A DNA stretch of 64,000 bases from the NCBI GenBank assembly GCA_000018565.1, contig CP000875.1, positions 2,557,199 to 2,621,198 of the forward strand, given 5' to 3'. Positions 40,010-49,068 of the stretch are shown one piece after another; within the stretch, counting starts at the first letter, position 1; each line of letters opens with the position of its first letter. This DNA comes from Herpetosiphon aurantiacus DSM 785. GTDB lineage: Bacteria; Chloroflexota; Chloroflexia; Chloroflexales; Herpetosiphonaceae. Below the pieces are notes generated by a model, which saw only the letters and a program-made list of their open reading frames with translations, made no database searches and was not told the origin of the DNA. A program made the position numbers and the translations under genes.

Positions 40010-41788
40010 CTAAACGTGCGCATCAACACCAAGCAATAGTTTTTGATTGCTCGGCTCAGCTTGCCAAAGTTCACGCATAGCTGGCGATGTTTCGAGTAGA
40101 TCATTTAGTGGGCCTTGGGCTGCAATCTGACCAGCGTCCATAACAATTACCCAATCGGCAAGCTGAAGGACGGCGCAGCGATGCGAAACAACCAGCCATG
40201 TGGTTGGGTGCTGACGTAGGCCTTGCCACAGTTGTTGCTCAGTGGTCACATCTAAGGCACTCGAACAATCATCAACGATCATCAACTCGCTCGAACGCAC
40301 TAACATTCGCGCTAAAGCTGCTCGTTGTAGTTGACCGCCCGATAAACGCACGCCCCGTGAACCAAGTTCGGTCGCTAGGCCTGCGGGCATATGCTGTAGA
40401 TCTGGCGCTAATACACTCGTTTCAATCGCCTGTTGTAATTCATTAGCGCTCAAATTCAGCCCTAGGCTCAAATTATCGTGCAGCGAGCTGCTCAATAAGC
40501 GCGGCACTTGCGCGGTATAAGCACAATTGGGGGGAATGAGTTGCTCTGCAGGTTGTTCGATCGGCTGATTATTCCAGAGAATCGTGCCATGGGCTGGCAC
40601 TAAACCAAGCAAGGCCCGCAATACGGTGGTTTTGCCTGAGCCAACTTTGCCCGTAACTACCACAAATTGGCCACGCTCAAGCCTGAAATCAATCGCTTTG
40701 ATACCAGCTTGGCTGTTGGGGTAGCAATAGCTTAAGTTGCTTATATCAAGCCGTTGCAATGCTGGCAAGGCCTTGGCTGGGCTAAAATCCAGCTGTTGAT
40801 CGGGCGTAATCGAGCCATGTTCAACCAAAGCGCTTGGTGCTGCATCCTTTAATAGCTGTTGCATGCGCTGGAACGAAACTCCAGCCTGTTTGTAGTGGGT
40901 CAACAACAAGCCAATCAGTGAGGGCAAACGGGTAACCATTGAAAAATAATAGACAAACAGCGAGAAATCACCAACACTAAAATTGCCAGTACGCATTGCC
41001 TCGCCTGCTAGCAACAAAATCATGCCCGTGCCAAGGCTAATTGTGTTGGCGTAAACGGAGCTAAGCAAGGCCGTAAATGCCCGATCTTTGACCATAAACT
41101 GGCGACGTTGGTCGTTGAGTTGTTGAAAATGGCCGATTACCGCAGTTTCAGCATTCGCCACTTTGATCGCTTGGGTTGCCCCAAACATTTCGCCCAGAAA
41201 ATCGGAAACCTTGCTCGTTGCGGCGCGGCTGGCCTGACGATAGCGCTGAATCCGCTGATTGGCAACGGTAAAGGCCGAAACCACGATCAGCAATGGAACC
41301 AAAATAACCAAGGTTACCTGTTGATTGATTTGTAACAGGATTCCTAGCGCAATCAGGCTGAACAGCACATTACCAAATACATCAAGCAGCCAAATGCTAA
41401 AGGTCAGAATTTCCTCAACATCATCGCGAAAATTGTTGATCGCCGCACTTGATGAGGTATACAAGGCTTGGGCACCTGGCTGAGCCAAAATCCGCTTCAG
41501 CATATTTTTGCGCAACAAGCCTGCAATGTTATATTGCACCGAGATATCCATCGCGGTTCCAAGTTGGGTCAATAAACGTCGGCTAATCTCAGTGGTGATC
41601 AAGAGGGCTAAGAGCGTCCAGATGCCAAATACCGCTGGAGCCGCGCCGCTGAGTTGGTCGAAAATTGCCCGATTGATCAGGCCAGGCAGCAAGGGCGAGA
41701 TAAAAAATATGCTCCAAATCAAGACCCCAAAGCCATAGATTGCTGGCCGATAGCGGATCAAACGCAGCATTAATTGCCAAGCTTTCAT
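40010..41788 (-). CDS. ABC exporter half-transporter, subunit B (degenerate catalytic site)
   Basis: A 592-residue fusion of six transmembrane helices (1-310) and an ATPase domain. Walker A is 'VVTGKVGSGKTTVLRALLG', the signature is canonical 'VRLSGGQLQRAALARML', and Walker B is 'LMIVDDCSSALD', in which the catalytic Glu is replaced by Asp. H-loop 'WLVVSHRCAV' is present. Paired with the next gene, whose Walker B is canonical but whose signature is altered, this makes an asymmetric heterodimer with one active ATP site, like many peptide exporters. The start overlaps the stop of subunit A by four bases (ATGA). It is last in the NRPS operon and presumably exports the peptide. Confidence 0.9.
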   Translation of the reverse strand: MKAWQLMLRLIRYRPAIYGFGVLIWSIFFISPLLPGLINRAIFDQLSGAAPAVFGIWTLLALLITTEISRRLLTQLGTAMDISVQYNIAGLLRKNMLKRILAQPGAQALYTSSSAAINNFRDDVEEILTFSIWLLDVFGNVLFSLIALGILLQINQQVTLVILVPLLIVVSAFTVANQRIQRYRQASRAATSKVSDFLGEMFGATQAIKVANAETAVIGHFQQLNDQRRQFMVKDRAFTALLSSVYANTISLGTGMILLLAGEAMRTGNFSVGDFSLFVYYFSMVTRLPSLIGLLLTHYKQAGVSFQRMQQLLKDAAPSALVEHGSITPDQQLDFSPAKALPALQRLDISNLSYCYPNSQAGIKAIDFRLERGQFVVVTGKVGSGKTTVLRALLGLVPAHGTILWNNQPIEQPAEQLIPPNCAYTAQVPRLLSSSLHDNLSLGLNLSANELQQAIETSVLAPDLQHMPAGLATELGSRGVRLSGGQLQRAALARMLVRSSELMIVDDCSSALDVTTEQQLWQGLRQHPTTWLVVSHRCAVLQLADWVIVMDAGQIAAQGPLNDLLETSPAMRELWQAEPSNQKLLLGVDAHV

Positions 41789-43524
41789 GCGAACACCTCG
41801 GTTATGCCATGTTGCAACAGTTGGCTATACTGCGATTGAGGGTTTTGTAACAGTGCTTGGCGTGGGCCAAACTCACGAATTGTGCCAGCATCGAGCACTA
41901 AAATCGCATCGGCGCGTTGTAAGGTTGCCAACCGATGGGCAATGATAATTGCGGTGCGACCTGCCAACAGCCGATCTAAGGCGCGTTCGACAATCGCCTC
42001 ACTCGCTGGGTCAAGCCGTGATGAAGCCTCATCGAGGATAATTAATCGTGGGTCTTTTAGCAAAATTCGCGCAAATGCCAAGAGCTGAGCCTGACCCGCC
42101 GAAAGCCCATTTGGCTTGATCAGCGTATCGAGGCCATGTTCAAGGCTGTTAAGCCAGTTGGTGAGGCCGAGGGTTTCTAAGGCAGCCAGCAATTGCTGAT
42201 CAGCAATTCTGTGATCGAAAAAGCTCAGGTTATCGCGAACGCTGGCATGAAATAGTTGCACATCTTGGCTCACGAAGCCAATCGAGCGGCGCAAATCGGC
42301 TAAACTGGTGTTGCGAATATCGATGCCGCCTAAGCGAATTGTACCTTGATGCGGATCATACAAGCGTAACAAAAGCCGAATCAGGCTCGTTTTGCCGCTA
42401 CCAGTCCGTCCCAATACGCCTAAAATCTGGTGGGCGGGTAATTCAAACGAAAGCGCTCGCAAGACTGGCGTATCGGTGTTATAGCCAAATGAAACTTGCT
42501 CAAACCGCAGATCAAGTGCTTGTTGCGGGATTGTCGGGCCAGTGCCATCAACGATTGCTGGTCGCTGCTGGCGCAATTCATCGATGCGCAAAATGCCGGC
42601 ACTGGCTTTTTGAAACTCCTGAATTTGGCGTAAAATTTGCTCGAGCGGCGTGGTGAGCAAGCCAATATAGGCTGTGATGATATACACGCCACCAATTGTC
42701 GTTTGTTGCTGTTGATACAGGTAGATACCAATGCCCAAACCCAAACCACTGGCGATAATAAACATCGATTGGCCAGCGTTATAGAGCCAAGCGGTGGCTA
42801 GCTCAGCTTTACGAGTTTTGCGATAGAGCACGAGCATTTGGCGATAGAGCTGTTGCATCACATAATTGCGTGCGCCGCTTGAGCGAATATCTTCGGTTGC
42901 CGCCAAGCGTTCTTCTAAAAAGCCAAACAGCTCAGCACTCGCTTGGCGTGATTCGCCCCAGAGTGGTACGCCAACCCGTTGCATTTTTTGCAACAGGCTG
43001 ATCGCCGCTGCCACACAGACGATTAGCCCAACTGCAACCCGCCAATCTTCCAAGGCCAAGGCCACAATAATCCCCAGCAGCAACAAGCCATTGCCCAGCA
43101 ATTGAATAATAAACTGGGTAAAAAAGTTGGCTAAGGTCGTAACATCGCCGTCGATGCGCTCGATTAGCTCGCCTGGTGTTTTGTGATTGTGAAAACTACT
43201 ATCCAAGTGCAGACAATGGGCGGTCAAATCGGCACGTAAGGCATTCGTTGCGGTCCAGCCAATTTGCTCGCTCAGATAAACCGCACCGAGCGCTAAAAGT
43301 TGTTGTCCAAAGGCGATACCCATAAAGAGTAATGCCAGTTTGGTCAGTTGCTCCAAAGGTTGAGCAGCGAGCGCCGAATCTAAAAATCGGCGCATAATTT
43401 GCGGATTAAGCAATTGCAAGCCAATGCCCAGAAAAACCAAGCATCCTAAGCCGAGCACCCGCCCACGCTGTGGCTTGAGATAGGTTGCCAGTAAACGACG
43501 ATAACGCGCTAGCGGAAACTGCAT
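41785..43524 (-). CDS. ABC exporter half-transporter, subunit A
   Basis: About 579 residues from ATG 43524 after AAAGGAATAAGC; the upstream ATG at 43581 lies inside the aminotransferase gene. Six transmembrane helices are followed by an ATPase with Walker A 'GVLGRTGSGKTSLIRLLLR', Walker B 'RLIILDEASSRLD' (catalytic Glu present) and H-loop 'IIIAHRLATL'. Its signature is 'NGLSAGQAQLLAFARI', LSAGQ instead of LSGGQ. It forms the partner of the following half-transporter. Position directly after the aminotransferase within the NRPS operon suggests product export or self-resistance. Confidence 0.9.
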   Translation of the reverse strand: MQFPLARYRRLLATYLKPQRGRVLGLGCLVFLGIGLQLLNPQIMRRFLDSALAAQPLEQLTKLALLFMGIAFGQQLLALGAVYLSEQIGWTATNALRADLTAHCLHLDSSFHNHKTPGELIERIDGDVTTLANFFTQFIIQLLGNGLLLLGIIVALALEDWRVAVGLIVCVAAAISLLQKMQRVGVPLWGESRQASAELFGFLEERLAATEDIRSSGARNYVMQQLYRQMLVLYRKTRKAELATAWLYNAGQSMFIIASGLGLGIGIYLYQQQQTTIGGVYIITAYIGLLTTPLEQILRQIQEFQKASAGILRIDELRQQRPAIVDGTGPTIPQQALDLRFEQVSFGYNTDTPVLRALSFELPAHQILGVLGRTGSGKTSLIRLLLRLYDPHQGTIRLGGIDIRNTSLADLRRSIGFVSQDVQLFHASVRDNLSFFDHRIADQQLLAALETLGLTNWLNSLEHGLDTLIKPNGLSAGQAQLLAFARILLKDPRLIILDEASSRLDPASEAIVERALDRLLAGRTAIIIAHRLATLQRADAILVLDAGTIREFGPRQALLQNPQSQYSQLLQHGITEVFA

Positions 43525-43526
43525 GC

Positions 43527-44816
43527 TTATTCCTTTGTACTTGCCAAATAGGTTTGAATCGCCTGTTGCAGAATGGCACAACCTTGAGCGAGCAAGGCTG
43601 AATCGATGGTTAATGGCGGCATGATTTTCAGCACACTATCGCCACGACCAACCCGCTCGATAATTAACCCTTGGGCAAAACATTCTTGCATAATCGTTTT
43701 CGAAGCGGTTGGGCCAAGTTCGGCAAAATCAATCCCCCAAACCAAGCCTTTACCACGAATTGCCAAGCGCGGATCGAGCGGCACTATCTGGGTTTGCAAA
43801 AAGCTTTCGAGTTGCTGGGCAAGTGCCTGAATTGAGCTACTGAAGGCATCAGTTTGCCAATAATCGAGCGCAGCAGTTGCCCCTACAAATGCCAATTGAT
43901 TACCACGAAATGTGCCAGTATGCTCGGCTGGCTGCCATTGATCATATTCAGCCTTGATCAAGACCAGCGCCATGGGTAAGCCATAACCACTAATCGACTT
44001 GGAAAGCGTGACTAAATCGGGCACAATTCCAGCCGCCTCAAACGAGAAAAAGCTGCCAGTCCGACCACAACCAACCTGAATATCATCGCAGATCAGCACA
44101 ATGCCATGGCGATCACAGAGGTGTCGCAATCCTTGCAGCCATTCGGTTGGGGCAACGTAAATGCCGCCTTCGGCCTGAATTGTCTCTAGGATGATCGCCG
44201 CTGGTTTATCGAAGCCAGAATGGGTGTCGGTCAAGACGGTTTCGAGATAGTGCAACGAGTCGATTGCCGCTAATGGGCCACGAGGATAGGGCAAAAAGTT
44301 GGTGTGAGCCAGTGGCACACCAGCGGCAGCACGATGCTCGGCATTGCCCGTGACTGCTAACCCACCCAGCGACAAGCCATGATAGCCACCCATAAAACTG
44401 ATCACGCTCGTGCGACCCGTGACTTTTCGCGCCAGTTTTAGCGCCGCCTCGACCGCATTTGCACCAGTTGGCCCACAAAATTGAACTTTGTAGGGCAAGT
44501 TGCGTGGCGCTAAAATAACCTGATTAAACCGCTCCAAAAAGCTGCGTTTGGCACTAGTATACATATCCAAGCCATGGATAATTTGGTCGGATTCGAGGTA
44601 GTCGAGCAGGGCTTGTTTGATCTGCGGGTTATTATGGCCGTAGTTTAGCGCTCCCGCCCCAGCAAAGAAATCGATATAGGCACGTTGTTGCTCGTTATAC
44701 AGCAGCGAGCCTTGGGCTTGGCGAAACACCGTTGGAAACGAACGGCAATAGGAGCGCACATTGGATTCGTATTGGTCGAACGCGGTGGTATTGATCGTGG
44801 TTATTTCACGTTGCAT
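43527..44816 (-). CDS. Class III aminotransferase, diaminobutyrate--2-oxoglutarate type
   Basis: A 429-residue PLP enzyme close to EctB/Dat: 'YIDFFAGAGALNYGHNNPQI', 'KVQFCGPTGANAVEAALKLA', 'ISFMGGYHGLSLGGLAVTGN', 'AAIILETIQAEGGIYVAPTE', 'LICDDIQVGCGRTGSFFSFE' and the PLP lysine in 'VTLSKSISGYGLPMALVLI'. Members convert L-aspartate 4-semialdehyde to L-2,4-diaminobutyrate. No ectoine synthase or acetyltransferase follows, so the likely role is precursor supply for the NRPS, as in polymyxin-type clusters. The gene follows the TE-containing synthetase by 160 bp, has an AAGGAATATC site, and is followed after 2 bp by the exporter. Confidence 0.9.
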   Translation of the reverse strand: MQREITTINTTAFDQYESNVRSYCRSFPTVFRQAQGSLLYNEQQRAYIDFFAGAGALNYGHNNPQIKQALLDYLESDQIIHGLDMYTSAKRSFLERFNQVILAPRNLPYKVQFCGPTGANAVEAALKLARKVTGRTSVISFMGGYHGLSLGGLAVTGNAEHRAAAGVPLAHTNFLPYPRGPLAAIDSLHYLETVLTDTHSGFDKPAAIILETIQAEGGIYVAPTEWLQGLRHLCDRHGIVLICDDIQVGCGRTGSFFSFEAAGIVPDLVTLSKSISGYGLPMALVLIKAEYDQWQPAEHTGTFRGNQLAFVGATAALDYWQTDAFSSSIQALAQQLESFLQTQIVPLDPRLAIRGKGLVWGIDFAELGPTASKTIMQECFAQGLIIERVGRGDSVLKIMPPLTIDSALLAQGCAILQQAIQTYLASTKE

Positions 44817-44976
44817 TGATGATATTCCTTGTATAAGGTTATTGGCTATGGTTGATTTGGTTTAACAACTAAGAGCTATAGAAGATTGCTTGAACATACC
44901 AACAATTGTGCCGATAGCCCATAGCCATTATTGCTCTGCGTTTCTGCGTTAAAACCTCGATTGCGCATTTCCGACC

Positions 44977-47900
44977 CTATGTTCTCTGCTCTATGGCATT
45001 TGCTAAACCATGCACATGGGGCTGCCGCAGAATGCTGATATGATCGCCGCCGATTACCTGAATGTGCAGATTTGGAATGACTGCTTGCCAGCGGCGAGCT
45101 GCTGCTGGGTTGGCTTGAGCTTGCAGCAATTGAGCTTCCCCAAGATATATAGCGGGCTGATAGGCTTGTATGGCGTGGGCATGGCTGGTAAAAACCGCGT
45201 ATAAGCGTTGTGCCAGATCGAACGGCAGATCACGATCAATTAGGCCAGCCTGTTGGGCTTGTTGATAGAGCGCCGCCAATTGTTGCTCAGCAGGCAGCAC
45301 TACAATCGCGGGCCAATCGATCTGTTGCGCCGCCAATGGATCAACATCAGCAAACAGATCGGCGGCGAAGCTCTGAATCAATGGGAATGGATCAGGCGTT
45401 GGCTCGGCCAGAAAGCTATCGATCAAACTGAGCATAGATACCTGCTCGCCAGCAAGTTGCAGTTGTCGCGCCATTTCAAGCGCAACCAAACCTCCAAATG
45501 ACCAACCAGCCAAACGATATGGCCCCTGAGGTTGCAGTTGTCGCAATGCTTGGCAATAGTCTTGGGCAATTGCTTCAACCTTGGCATGGGTTGTGCCGCC
45601 GTCAATGCCAGGTGCTTGCAAGGCATACACGGGTTGTTCAGGATTAAGTGCAATTGCTAGTTCGCTATAACAGCCAACCGTGCCCGCAATTGCATGGACA
45701 CACACCAGTGGCGTGCGTGAGCCTTGGGGTTTAATAGGCACGAGTAGGTTAGGGAGCGCTGACACTGCTTGTTGCTGTTCCAATAAGGCAGCAAATTCAC
45801 GAATAGTTGGTGCTTCAAAAATCATGCGCAATGGTAAATCACGGCCATAATGCTGGCGTGTGCGTAGCATCACCCGCGTTGCTAAGAGCGAGTGGCCGCC
45901 GCTGCTGAAGAAATTGGCATCAATACTGATTACGTCAAGTTGAAGTACGTCAGCCCAAATCGCCGCGAGTTCGGCCTCGTGCTGGGTACGTGGCACAACC
46001 AGCGGTGTTTGAAAGCCAAGGTTGGCAGGATTCGGCGCTGGCAGTTGTTGACGATCAAGCTTGCCATTACGGTTACGCGGCAATTGATCTAAAACCAGAT
46101 ATTGGTTTGGCAGCATATAGCTGGGCAATCGCTGTTGGAGCGCAGGCTGCACAAGGCTGATCAAATCAGGAGTATCGGAAACCGGAACCAGATAGGCAAC
46201 TAATTGTTGCTGCCAAGGGTGCACCGCCGCCTCGCGCAACCAGCTCAATTCCGCCAAGACCGCCTCGATCTCGCCTAGTTCAATCCGATAGCCGCGCACT
46301 TTAACTTGCTGATCAGCGCGACCAATGAAGTGCAAAGCCCCATCAGCAGTTTGGCGCACCAAATCGCCAGTACGATAGAGCCGACTGCCATTATCAGCAA
46401 ATGGGTTGGGTACGAAGGCGCTGGCAGTGCGGGCTGGATCATTCAAATAGCCCCGACCAACCCCAACTCCACCGATATACAATTCGCCGACTGCGCCCAA
46501 TGGCAACAATTGCCAGTTTGGATCAAGCACAAACACCTGCATATTGGCGACAGGCTTGCCGATTGGCATGGTGCTATGGCCTTCGGTCGGAGCAGAATCA
46601 AGCCGTTGCAGGGTTACATCGTCGGCACATTCGGCAGGCCCATACGCATTCAGCAACGGAATCTGCGGATAGGTGGCAAACCATTGACGGGCCTGAACTG
46701 GTTGCAAGGCCTCGCCGGTTGGCAAAACCCAGCGCAAGCGGTGCAATAAGGCTTGTTCAGCAGGGGTTTGCAATGTTTCAAGCAAGGCTTGCAACAGGCT
46801 TGGCACCGGCTCGAAAGTTGTGACTTGCTGTTCAGCCAGAGTTTGGGCTAAGGCCAACGGGTCACGCATCGTCTGATCATCAATGATTGCCACCGTTGCG
46901 CCAACCAACAAGCCCGACAGCATCTGCCACACTGAGATATCGAAGCATTGCGAAGCGGTTTGGGCCACCACATCATGGGCTTGGATTTCCAGCACCTGAT
47001 TCATCACCAACAGATGGTTGAGCATCCCAGCCTGATCGATCATCACTCCTTTGGGTGTGCCAGTTGAGCCAGAGGTAAACAGGGTATAGGCCAATTGCTG
47101 CGGATGGGTTTGGCTTACAACAAGCTTGGTTGCTGCATCATTCCATTGTTCGATTAACTGCGGCTGATTGTGAAGCCTAAACAACGGCTGAACATGCTTA
47201 GCAAACCAACGGGCTAAATCGGGTTCGCAAATCAAGGCAGGAATCGCCAATCCCTGCAAAATCTGGGCGCTACGCTGGGCTGGCCACGCAGGGTCAAGCG
47301 GTAAATAGGCTGCCCCAGCGTAAAAAACACCCAAAACCGCAACCACAAAATCGCTGGTACGCGGCAACAAAATTGGCACGAGGGTTTCTTGCCTAACGCC
47401 ATGCTGTTGCAGTTGGGCCGCCAAAGCCATAGCTCGTTGCTGCAAAGCCTGATACGAATACTGCTGATGGGCATCGCGCACCGCAATCGCGTTGGGTGTC
47501 GCTGCCACTTGATTGGCAAAGCGTTCTAAGAAATCAGCAGGGCCAAAATCGTGCTGAGTTTGATTGCTTAGCTTGAATAAAGCCGTTTGGGCTTGCTCAT
47601 CAAATACGCTAATCGCATTAAGTGCTTGATCAGGCGCTTCGCCAACCACCCGTAATACTTGTTGATAATGCCCAAGCATGCGCTGAATCGTGGCCTGATC
47701 GTACAAATCGGTGTTGTATTCAAACCAACCTTCCAGCCCAGTTGCGGTTTCAGTCAAGGTCATGGTCAGGTCATATTTGGTACTATGCGCCTCGGTATCG
47801 AGAAAGCTCAGCTGCAAATCGGCGATCTCATAGTTGACCTTAGGCGTATTTTGCAGCACAAACATCACCTGAAACAACGAACCATAGCCTGCGCCACGGT

Positions 47901-49068
47901 CGGGCTGAAGCACCTCGACCAACTGCTCAAAGGGCAAATCTTGGTGGGCATAGGCTTCGAGCGTCGTTTCGCGCACTTGCGCCAGAAATTCGCGAAAGCT
48001 CAGCTGCGGCTGAACATCACAACGCAGCAGCAGCATATTGACGAAAAAGCCGATCAAATGCTCAATTTCAACCCGATCACGATTGGCAATTGGCGAGCCA
48101 ACCACAAACTCTTGCTGTTGGCTATAGCGAGCCAGCATCAGCTGAAATGCCGCCAATAACAGCATAAACATCGTGGCATGTTCGTTTTGGGCGAGGTGTT
48201 GCAACTGCTCCGTTAATACCTGATCAACACGAAATGGCAAGGCTGCGCCACGACCAGTCTCGTGTTTTGGGCGTGGTCGATCGGTTGGTAAGGCCAAGGT
48301 GGGCAAACGTCCAGCAAATTGGTTTTGCCAAAAGGCTAATTGCGCGGCCAAAACCTCGCCTTGCAAATATTCACGCTGCCAATAACTAAAATCGGCATAT
48401 TGCAACGCTGCTGGGGTTAAATCGAGCGCTTGACCTGCAAGCAAGGCGCTATAGCAATGGCGCAATTCCTCAATAAAAATTGCCAACGACCAGCCATCAA
48501 AAATCGCATGGTGCAAGTTGAGAATCAGCACATATTGCTGCTCGGCCAGCCAGAGCAAACGACCATACAGCAATGGGCCTTGCGCCAAATCAAAACGATG
48601 GGCACTATCGATCAGTAATTGCTGTTCGATAATTGAGCGTTGTTCAATTGATAGTTGTTCAATTGTTGATGCTTGTTCAATTGCTGCTAAATAGCGGAGA
48701 TCGACGATTGTTAAGTCAAAATCATGTTTTTCAGCAATCGCCTGAATCGGCTGATCGTTGAGCACTGGAAAGCTGGTACGCAGGCTCTCGTGGCGGGCAA
48801 TCACCGCATCAAAGCTCTGCTGCAAGTATGCGACATGCAACGGGCCGTCAATCTGCACCGCAAACAAAATATTATAGGCTGGATTGCCAGGTTCTAGCTG
48901 GTCGATAAACCACAAGCGTTCTTGGGCAAACGACAGTGGAACTGGCTGGTTGGCTGGACGAGGCTGAATTTGGTTTGGCACGGCATGATCAATGCCTGCT
49001 TCTTCAAGCAAATAGGCCAGCAACTCAAGGTCATCGGTCGAAAAGCCTTGGGGCAAGGTTTGGGTCAT
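44977..49068 (-). CDS. NRPS, terminal module C-A-PCP-TE
   Basis: A 1,363-residue synthetase. Condensation domain (~45-470): 'VPLSFAQERLWFIDQLEPGN', active site 'LNLHHAIFDGWSLAIF'. Adenylation domain (~490-1000): 'YTLFTSGSTGTPKGVMID', 'LPTGEAL', 'AYGPAECADDV', 'YRTGDLV', 'NGKLDR'. Carrier: 'FFSSGGHSLLATRVM' (Ser is the pantetheine site). Thioesterase (~1115-1360): 'YRLAGWSFGGLVALEM', His in 'VIGGDHISIL'. Pocket residues read by alignment in the head are D-I-W-E-L-T-A-D-D, identical to the A domain of the first synthetase; the acidic E and D residues would suit a basic amino acid such as diaminobutyrate. The C domain has an odd low-complexity 'STIEQLSIEQRSIIEQQ'. The start overlaps the previous stop (ATGA). 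It releases the product. Confidence 0.93.
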   Translation of the reverse strand: MTQTLPQGFSTDDLELLAYLLEEAGIDHAVPNQIQPRPANQPVPLSFAQERLWFIDQLEPGNPAYNILFAVQIDGPLHVAYLQQSFDAVIARHESLRTSFPVLNDQPIQAIAEKHDFDLTIVDLRYLAAIEQASTIEQLSIEQRSIIEQQLLIDSAHRFDLAQGPLLYGRLLWLAEQQYVLILNLHHAIFDGWSLAIFIEELRHCYSALLAGQALDLTPAALQYADFSYWQREYLQGEVLAAQLAFWQNQFAGRLPTLALPTDRPRPKHETGRGAALPFRVDQVLTEQLQHLAQNEHATMFMLLLAAFQLMLARYSQQQEFVVGSPIANRDRVEIEHLIGFFVNMLLLRCDVQPQLSFREFLAQVRETTLEAYAHQDLPFEQLVEVLQPDRGAGYGSLFQVMFVLQNTPKVNYEIADLQLSFLDTEAHSTKYDLTMTLTETATGLEGWFEYNTDLYDQATIQRMLGHYQQVLRVVGEAPDQALNAISVFDEQAQTALFKLSNQTQHDFGPADFLERFANQVAATPNAIAVRDAHQQYSYQALQQRAMALAAQLQQHGVRQETLVPILLPRTSDFVVAVLGVFYAGAAYLPLDPAWPAQRSAQILQGLAIPALICEPDLARWFAKHVQPLFRLHNQPQLIEQWNDAATKLVVSQTHPQQLAYTLFTSGSTGTPKGVMIDQAGMLNHLLVMNQVLEIQAHDVVAQTASQCFDISVWQMLSGLLVGATVAIIDDQTMRDPLALAQTLAEQQVTTFEPVPSLLQALLETLQTPAEQALLHRLRWVLPTGEALQPVQARQWFATYPQIPLLNAYGPAECADDVTLQRLDSAPTEGHSTMPIGKPVANMQVFVLDPNWQLLPLGAVGELYIGGVGVGRGYLNDPARTASAFVPNPFADNGSRLYRTGDLVRQTADGALHFIGRADQQVKVRGYRIELGEIEAVLAELSWLREAAVHPWQQQLVAYLVPVSDTPDLISLVQPALQQRLPSYMLPNQYLVLDQLPRNRNGKLDRQQLPAPNPANLGFQTPLVVPRTQHEAELAAIWADVLQLDVISIDANFFSSGGHSLLATRVMLRTRQHYGRDLPLRMIFEAPTIREFAALLEQQQAVSALPNLLVPIKPQGSRTPLVCVHAIAGTVGCYSELAIALNPEQPVYALQAPGIDGGTTHAKVEAIAQDYCQALRQLQPQGPYRLAGWSFGGLVALEMARQLQLAGEQVSMLSLIDSFLAEPTPDPFPLIQSFAADLFADVDPLAAQQIDWPAIVVLPAEQQLAALYQQAQQAGLIDRDLPFDLAQRLYAVFTSHAHAIQAYQPAIYLGEAQLLQAQANPAAARRWQAVIPNLHIQVIGGDHISILRQPHVHGLANAIEQRT

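Noticed and set aside
44817-44976. Possible internal promoter before the aminotransferase gene
   Set aside because: A loose inverted repeat (GGCTATGG/CCATAGCC) is visible, but no convincing -35/-10 pair; the operon may simply read through.
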